Below are positions 14,646-17,900 of a DNA stretch of 17,900 nucleotides, piece after piece. A program made the position numbers and the translations under genes. Numbering within the stretch: position 1 is the stretch's first letter; every line of letters begins with the position of its first letter. The stretch comes from CAISGS01 sp044346445 (GTDB lineage: Bacteria; Pseudomonadota; Alphaproteobacteria; Caulobacterales; Caulobacteraceae): the NCBI GenBank assembly GCA_044346445.1, contig JBIIZD010000059.1, positions 1-17,900 on the forward strand. Reading direction: 5' to 3'. Under the pieces are notes generated by a model. It had not been told where the DNA came from, made no database searches, and was given only the letters and a program-made list of their open reading frames with translations.

Positions 14646-15578
14646 TCAGTTCAGGGCGACAGGCTTGGAGGCCGTGTCGATCTGGGCGATTTTTTGTGGG
14701 GCGGGGGCAACGGCAGGCGCAGGCACTGCGGCCGCAGGGGCCGAGGCAGCAGCAACAGGCACAGGCTTGGGTGCCTTGCTGGCGACCCAGGCGTCAAATT
14801 CAGGCTGGGTGACGACCTCAACCTGAATAGGCATAAAGGCGTGGTCGGAACCGCAAAGCTGGGTGCACTGGCCATAGAATATGCCGGTCTTTTCAGCCTT
14901 GAACCAGATTTCATTCACCCGGCCTGGAATGGCCGATGTCATGACCCCAAAGGCCGGAACGAAAAAGGCGTGGATCACGTCCTGGCCGGTCACCAGAACC
15001 CGCACCGTCTTGCCGACCGGCACGACCATGGAGGTATCCGCCGCGAGGCGATAGGGCACGTTTTGCTTCTTGGCATCGGCTTCGCTGAGCATGACCGAGG
15101 TGATCTCATCGATCTTCTGGTCGGGATAGGCATAGCCCCAGTACCACTGATAGCCATTGACCTTAACCGTCAGGTCCGGCTTTGGCATGTCATGGAACGC
15201 AAACAATAGCTTGAACGAGAAGACGGCGATAAACATCAAAATGCCAACCGGCACCAGGGTCCAGACGATTTCGAGCAAGGTATTGTGGCTGAACTTGGCC
15301 GGCACGGGATTGGCTTTGGAATTAAAGCGGACAACCACAATGACCAGCAAGGCCAGAACAAACAGGCTGATCACCGTAATGATCGGCAGCAGTATGGCAT
15401 TGTGGAACCCGTGCGCCGAATGGGCCAAGGCCGAATTGGCCGGCTGCATCGCAATGCCGCCTGGTATGGGTTGGCCGATCATGTCGGTCGCATAGGCCGA
15501 GGCGCTACAGGCCGTCCCGGCTAGCATTGCGGCGAGGCCAGCAGCCCGCTTGCGTAAATTCATTCCCAAAGCCCTCAT
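14646..15578 (-). CDS. ctaC: cytochrome c oxidase subunit II
   Basis: A 310-residue subunit that receives electrons from cytochrome c at the CuA centre. A signal peptide occupies about residues 1-30, two membrane helices are near 61-85 and 101-126, and the periplasmic cupredoxin domain follows. The aromatic electron-entry patch is GYQWYWGYAY. CuA ligands are His203, Cys238, Cys242, His246 and Met249 (YGQCTQLCGSDHAFM), all intact. A tail of about 40 residues after 268 is rich in Ala and Pro and has no recognisable domain; there is no cytochrome c fusion. An alternative ATG at 15563 (MNLRKRAAG) gives an equally good signal peptide with GAGGG upstream. It is the first gene of the operon. Confidence 0.97.
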   Translation of the reverse strand: MRALGMNLRKRAAGLAAMLAGTACSASAYATDMIGQPIPGGIAMQPANSALAHSAHGFHNAILLPIITVISLFVLALLVIVVVRFNSKANPVPAKFSHNTLLEIVWTLVPVGILMFIAVFSFKLLFAFHDMPKPDLTVKVNGYQWYWGYAYPDQKIDEITSVMLSEADAKKQNVPYRLAADTSMVVPVGKTVRVLVTGQDVIHAFFVPAFGVMTSAIPGRVNEIWFKAEKTGIFYGQCTQLCGSDHAFMPIQVEVVTQPEFDAWVASKAPKPVPVAAASAPAAAVPAPAVAPAPQKIAQIDTASKPVALN

Positions 15579-15721
15579 ATTCCTCGACGACCAGTACTTA
15601 CCGGCACGGACTCCCCCAAAAGGTTTTCCACACCGAATGACATAACCCGACAGACGCCCATGGCCAGAGCCCTAACATAGAGCCCAATTGTCGCACCTTG
15701 GCCGCAAGCCTGCCGCATTGC

Positions 15722-15745
15722 GCGTATAGCATGGCCTGCATACGC
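15722..15745. repeat. imperfect inverted repeat in the ctaC-tldD divergent region
   Basis: GCGTAT-A-GCA-TGGCC-TGC-ATACGC: nine complementary pairs around a five-base centre with one unpaired A. It lies 144 nt before ctaC and 107 nt before tldD, where an operator shared by both divergent units could be. The rest of this 273-nt intergenic region shows no gene and no convincing promoter to me. Confidence 0.4.
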
Positions 15746-15851
15746 ATTGTTCCGCCTCTTGCCAAGACGCCAGCGTGCTCAAGAATGGTTTCAAGTTGGT
15801 GACGGCGCGCCTATGTTGGCCATATCGTCGTCTTTTTATGGACAGAGGCCC

Positions 15852-17282
15852 ATGACCCTTCCTGCTGCAACACCGCCCTTGCTCGAATCCAATGGGGTAG
15901 ACCCCGAGCGCGCGCGCGCGATCTTGGCCGAAGCCCTGCACGGCGCCGATGATGGCGAGCTTTATATGGAGCGCTCGGAAAGCGAATCCTTTGTGTTTGA
16001 TGATGGTCGCCTGAAATCGGCGGCCTATGATTCGGGCGAAGGTTTTGGCCTGCGGGTGGTGGCGGGCGAAACCGCTGGCTATGCCCATGCCAGCGAGATT
16101 ACCGAGGCCGCGATCGGCCGAGCCGGTCAGTCGGCCAGCCTGGCCCGGCGCGGCTATAGTGGCAGCGCCGATATCGCCCCGCGTCAGACCAATGAGCGGC
16201 TCTATTCTGATGCAGACCCGCTTGCCCAGCCCAGTTTTAGCGGCAAGATCGAACTCTTGCAGGAAATTGACGCCTTTGCCCGCGCCCGCGATCCGCGTGT
16301 GGTTCAGGTCATGGCCTCTGTGGCCGGAGAGCGGCGCACGGTCGAGATCCTGCGCGCTGATGGCCGCTTGCTGCGCGATGTCCGGCCCCTGGTGCGGCTG
16401 AATGTTCAGGTTACGGTCGAGCGCGATGGACGGCGCGAGTCTGGCTCGTCTGGCGCGGGCGGGCGCGCAGGCTATGATGCCTGGATTTCACCGGATAAAT
16501 GGCAAGACCAGGTCGATGAGGCCCTGCGCCAGGCCCTGGTCAATCTGGACGCCATTGCCGCGCCTGCGGGCGAGATGGATGTGGTGCTTGGCCCCGGCTG
16601 GAACGGGGTCCTGCTGCACGAGGCTGTCGGTCACGGCCTTGAGGGCGATTTCAACCGCAAGGGCATTTCGGCCTTTTCCGGGCGCATGGGCGAGCGGGTC
16701 GCGGCCAAGGGCGTTACGGTCTTTGATGACGGCTCCCTGCCCGGTCGACGCGGCTCGCTGACCATTGACGACGAGGGCACACCAACCGAGCGCACGGTCC
16801 TGATAGAGGACGGCATACTGGTTGGCTATATGCACGACCGCATGAGCGCACGCCTTATGGGCCTTGCCGCCACCGGCAATGGCCGTCGCCAGTCCTATGC
16901 CCACATGCCCCTGCCGCGCATGACCAATACCGGCATGATGAACGGCACCACGCCTCAGGCCGAAATGATCGCCTCGATGAAGCGCGGCCTCTATTGCGCC
17001 AATTTCGGCGGTGGTCAGGTCGATATCACCAATGGCAAGTTCGTGTTTCAGTGCACCGAGGCCTATCTGGTCGAAAACGGCAAGATCACCGCCCCGGTCA
17101 AGGGCGCAACCCTGATCGGTGACGGCCCTAGCGCCCTGACCCGGGTTGAGATGATCGGCGACGATTTCGACTTCGATCCCGGCGTCGGCGTCTGTGGCAA
17201 GGGCGGCCAGAGCGTACCGGTGGGCGTCGGTCAGCCCTCGCTGAAGATCAAGGGCCTGACCGTGGGCGGGACCAGCCTCTAG
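15852..17282 (+). CDS. tldD: metalloprotease TldD
   Basis: A 476-residue zinc protease of the TldD/PmbA family. TldD works with TldE/PmbA as a heterodimer on unfolded peptides, as in microcin B17 maturation and CcdA turnover in E. coli. The zinc motif LLHEAVGHGLEGD has His256, Glu257 and His261, and the N-terminal domain carries the family's SESFVFDDGRLKSAAYDSGEGFGLRV. The C-terminal glycine-rich region ends DPGVGVCGKGGQSVPVGVGQPSLKI, in the usual form. The frame is open upstream to 15747, but the ATG at 15852 is taken because AGAGG lies just before it and it gives the normal length. No tldE is in the window. It converges with the transporter gene, 23 nt apart. Confidence 0.95.
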   Translation: MTLPAATPPLLESNGVDPERARAILAEALHGADDGELYMERSESESFVFDDGRLKSAAYDSGEGFGLRVVAGETAGYAHASEITEAAIGRAGQSASLARRGYSGSADIAPRQTNERLYSDADPLAQPSFSGKIELLQEIDAFARARDPRVVQVMASVAGERRTVEILRADGRLLRDVRPLVRLNVQVTVERDGRRESGSSGAGGRAGYDAWISPDKWQDQVDEALRQALVNLDAIAAPAGEMDVVLGPGWNGVLLHEAVGHGLEGDFNRKGISAFSGRMGERVAAKGVTVFDDGSLPGRRGSLTIDDEGTPTERTVLIEDGILVGYMHDRMSARLMGLAATGNGRRQSYAHMPLPRMTNTGMMNGTTPQAEMIASMKRGLYCANFGGGQVDITNGKFVFQCTEAYLVENGKITAPVKGATLIGDGPSALTRVEMIGDDFDFDPGVGVCGKGGQSVPVGVGQPSLKIKGLTVGGTSL

Positions 17283-17305
17283 GGGCCAGCCGCCGCCCCC
17301 GCCCT

Positions 17306-17900
17306 CTATTTTACCCCGTGCGCCAGCTTCTTCAGCCAGGGGCTGGCAATCGCCATCACTATGCCAAGGCCAACGGCCCAAAGGCCTATGGTCTGGAAGA
17401 CGGCGCTATAATTGGCGAGCGCCCCCTTGGGGTCGAGCACCTGACCGGCCACAGTCTCGGCCGCAGTCAGATTGGCGACAAACCCGCCCAGATACTGGGC
17501 CCAGGCGCTGGCCAGGAACCAGACCGCCATAATGGTCGAGACCACAGCGGGCACAGACAGTTTGGTCATTTGCGACAAGCCAACGGGGCTTAAGAAAAGC
17601 TCGCCCGTGGTGTGGAACATATAGGCCAGCGCCAAGAAGATCAGCGGCACCTTATAGGCCCCATCGGCAAACTTGACCCCAGCTACCAGGATCAGGAATC
17701 CGATCCCGACCTGAATCAGGGCAAGAGAAAACTTCATCGGTGAGGACGGGTCCATATTGCGCCGCCCCAGATAGGCCCAGAGCGCCGCAAACGCCGGGGC
17801 AAACAACAGGATAAAGCCGGAATTAAACGATTGGGTCTGGGAAGCGGTCATGGCAGACCCGCCCGGCAAGGCCAACTGGGTACTACGATCGGCAAACTGG
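17306..17900 (-). CDS. POT-family proton-dependent peptide transporter, C-terminal part
   Basis: About 198 residues of an inner-membrane di-/tripeptide symporter (POT/PTR2 family, DtpT-like). The frame remains open to the window edge and reads FADRSTQ before the first start-like codons, so the 5' end lies outside. The visible part has an extracytoplasmic FADR and FNSGFILLFAPAFAALW segment followed by several membrane helices, and ends in WLKKLAHGVK. The helix FHTTGELFLSPVGLSQMTKL is the family-typical GELFxSPVGL region near the C-terminal helices. The residues used for proton coupling lie in the missing N-terminal half. It ends 23 nt after the tldD stop, in a convergent arrangement with no obvious terminator between them. 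Confidence 0.92.
   Translation of the reverse strand, partial: QFADRSTQLALPGGSAMTASQTQSFNSGFILLFAPAFAALWAYLGRRNMDPSSPMKFSLALIQVGIGFLILVAGVKFADGAYKVPLIFLALAYMFHTTGELFLSPVGLSQMTKLSVPAVVSTIMAVWFLASAWAQYLGGFVANLTAAETVAGQVLDPKGALANYSAVFQTIGLWAVGLGIVMAIASPWLKKLAHGVK

Noticed and set aside
17283..17305. A terminator between tldD and the peptide transporter gene
   Set aside because: The 23 nt are C-rich with no inverted repeat and only a short T-run; nothing supports a terminator.
16488..17381. Long open frame of about 297 codons on the minus strand opposite tldD
   Set aside because: It lies entirely antisense to a well-recognised gene, its translation has no family features, and long antisense frames are expected from the GC-biased codon positions here.
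1..17900. Mobile elements, phage genes, toxin-antitoxin or defence genes
   Set aside because: All recognised genes are housekeeping, respiratory or transport families, with no transposase, integrase, tRNA or att-like repeats seen.

Overview
The window looks like a stretch of a GC-rich alphaproteobacterial chromosome, most like Caulobacterales or a relative. That placement rests on three things read from the sequence: the gene order of the aa3 oxidase operon (ctaC, ctaD, ctaB, small CoxF-like gene, ctaG, ctaE, DUF983, SURF1, thrC, M16 peptidase), a cold shock protein with two CSD domains, and the protein sequences themselves. No RNA genes, insertion sequences, phage genes or CRISPR arrays were seen. 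Coding density is high and the gene families are ordinary.

Left part (1-5497): the 3' end of an AtuA-family gene (+) converges on, and overlaps by 18 nt, a LacI-family repressor (-). The repressor's best-placed start is a non-ATG codon. Divergent from it is a tightly coupled three-gene importer of the BtuFCD/FecCD type (binding protein, permease, ATPase, both joints ATGA overlaps). The substrate is cobalamin, heme or an iron chelate and cannot be settled here. Next comes a stand-alone classical short-chain dehydrogenase.

Middle (5498-6337): a 245-nt leader region with interleaved inverted repeats and a separate 15-bp palindrome, then a 169-residue double cold shock protein. A strong A-tract/U-tract terminator follows and probably stops transcription from both directions.

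Right-centre (6338-15578, all minus strand): a ten-gene block running from ctaC down to the M16 peptidase. It encodes the three core subunits of an A1-type aa3 cytochrome c oxidase, heme O synthase, the CuB chaperone CtaG, a small CoxF-like membrane protein, a DUF983 zinc-ribbon membrane protein and SURF1. It then runs without a break into threonine synthase and an M16 metallopeptidase. Most joints overlap or nearly touch; the exceptions are ctaD-ctaB and ctaG-ctaE, each about 95-100 nt with hairpins.

Right end (15579-17900): a divergent 273-nt intergenic region containing an imperfect inverted repeat, then tldD (+), encoding the metalloprotease TldD. Converging on it is the 3' end of a POT-family peptide transporter gene (-) that runs off the window.

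I do not see a clearly undescribed multi-gene system. The observations most worth checking are regulatory: the lost or non-AUG LacI start, the interleaved repeats ahead of the cold shock gene, and the structured, B12-box-like leader of the importer operon.
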